NCBI GenBank assembly: GCA_028275295.1
Contig: JAPWUY010000100.1
Span: forward strand, 1-6,780
Length of the DNA: 6,780 bases
Source of the DNA: Thermodesulfobacteriota bacterium
GTDB taxonomy: Bacteria > Desulfobacterota > Desulfocorpusculales > Desulfocorpusculum
Direction of reading: 5' to 3'
Shown here: in pieces, positions 6,144 through 6,780 of the stretch
Numbering within the stretch: the first letter of the stretch is position 1
Layout: every line of letters begins with the position of its first letter
Translations under genes and position numbers: made by a program
The notes under the pieces: model-generated
Told to the model about the DNA's origin: nothing
What the model saw: the letters and a program-made list of their open reading frames with translations, nothing else
Databases searched by the model: none

Positions 6144-6780
6144 CCCTCATCTCTTTGGGCCAGGTTCTAGGGGCTTTGCCTTCCAGTAATGTCTCCAGGG
6201 ACTCCGGTATCATGGCAATGAGGTCAGTTGCTGCAAGCCCCCTCTTCCCCTTCGTGGCTGCCCACATGTCACCCATCCATCCATGGACATACGTCCCCAG
6301 CGAGGCAGCATCCATGGGCTTCATCCCCTGGGCCAGAAGACCTGCTATCATCCCCGTGAGGACATCTCCCATCCCTCCTGATGCCATGGCGGGATTCCCT
6401 GTGGGCACGAGCCTCACATTTCCTTGGGGATCTGCGATCACACTTCCTGCGCCCTTGAGAACCACACAGCATCCCCCTAGCTTTGCAGCCTTCAACGCTG
6501 CGGCCAATCTATCCTCCTGCACTTCTCTCACCGAGCAACCCAGGAGTCTGGACATCTCCCCAGGGTGTGGAGTGATGATCCTCTCTGAGGGTGCATCCCT
6601 GAGCTCCTCCAAATGCCCCACCAGGGCATTCAGTCCATCCGCATCTATCACCATGGGGAGAGGGACCCTCCTCGCGATTTCCCTGGCAAGAGCCGGGGTC
6701 TCACCGAGGGTGGAGATGCCTGGCCCAAGGGCCACACAGTTCTTCCCTCCCAACTCTTCTAGGATCCTGTCAAGGGCTTC
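6121..6780 (-). CDS. nnrD: ADP/ATP-dependent NAD(P)H-hydrate dehydratase, C-terminal part (cut by the right window edge)
   Basis: Cytosolic metabolite-repair enzyme of the ribokinase-like YjeF C-terminal family. It dehydrates damaged NAD(P)H hydrate back to NAD(P)H using a nucleotide (ADP in most bacteria). The frame is open to base 6780, giving 219 visible residues, so the TTG at 6753 is not the true start. Fragment motifs in order: GPGIS (19-23), IDADGLNAL (45-53), TPHPGEM (70-76), LKGAGSVI (108-115), the family signature NPAMASGGMGDVLTG (129-143) with the expected catalytic Asp at 139, GTYVHGWMGD (162-171) and AATDLIAMIPE (183-193). It stops with TGA at 6121-6123. In many bacteria this domain is fused behind an NAD(P)HX epimerase domain (bifunctional Nnr); that part would lie outside the window and cannot be seen. 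The last 23 bases overlap the tsaE start, which suggests translational coupling. Confidence 0.95.
   Translation of the reverse strand, partial: EALDRILEELGGKNCVALGPGISTLGETPALAREIARRVPLPMVIDADGLNALVGHLEELRDAPSERIITPHPGEMSRLLGCSVREVQEDRLAAALKAAKLGGCCVVLKGAGSVIADPQGNVRLVPTGNPAMASGGMGDVLTGMIAGLLAQGMKPMDAASLGTYVHGWMGDMWAATKGKRGLAATDLIAMIPESLETLLEGKAPRTWPKEMRDACCLYM

Noticed and set aside
6121..6753. Treating the TTG at 6753 as the true start of the NAD(P)H-hydrate dehydratase.
   Set aside because: The same frame continues without a stop to the window edge, and the codon falls just before the GPGIS nucleotide-binding motif with part of the domain still missing, so the gene is truncated by the window.

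Overview
The window is one uninterrupted run of minus-strand genes, so the biological order is from base 6780 down to base 1. There are six well-supported protein genes, a seventh cut off by the right edge, and a possible eighth beginning at the left edge. In transcription order they are: the C-terminal part of NAD(P)H-hydrate dehydratase (nnrD/nnr), tsaE, aspartate kinase (lysC), a MASE3-type membrane sensor ending in a four-cysteine module, a membrane-anchored ComEA-like helix-hairpin-helix protein, a COG1078-type HD-domain phosphohydrolase, and a HypE-like AIR-synthase-family protein. Most junctions overlap or have gaps of about 31 bases or less. The only real intergenic space is 89 bases between tsaE and lysC. 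I see no rRNA, tRNA, CRISPR array, insertion sequence or long repeat.

The organism is a bacterium, because TsaE of this type is bacterial. The order nnr - tsaE - aspartokinase is one I associate with deltaproteobacterial/Desulfobacterota genomes such as Geobacter relatives. Frequent AGG arginine codons (4 of the first 5 Arg codons of lysC), TTG/GTG starts and a HypE-like protein fit an anaerobic, possibly thermophilic or syntrophic lineage. That placement is inference and could be wrong at phylum level.

Bases 4303-6780 are housekeeping: repair of damaged NAD(P)H, the ATPase of tRNA t6A modification, and the first step of the aspartate pathway (Lys/Thr/Met). LysC appears to carry a second, internal translation start, placed where known alpha2beta2 aspartokinases start their separate beta subunit. 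Bases 66-4280 are less conventional: an orphan membrane sensor with no recognisable enzymatic output, a DNA-binding-type HhH protein with a transmembrane anchor, an HD nucleotide phosphohydrolase, and a HypE paralogue without the C-terminal cysteine that HypE needs. A shared function for these four is not demonstrated; close spacing only suggests co-transcription.

I did not find a clearly novel multi-gene system. The points most worth a second look are the lysC internal start, the orphan MASE3/four-Cys sensor, the cysteine-less HypE-like protein, and a hairpin with a T-tract facing the antisense direction in the tsaE-lysC gap.
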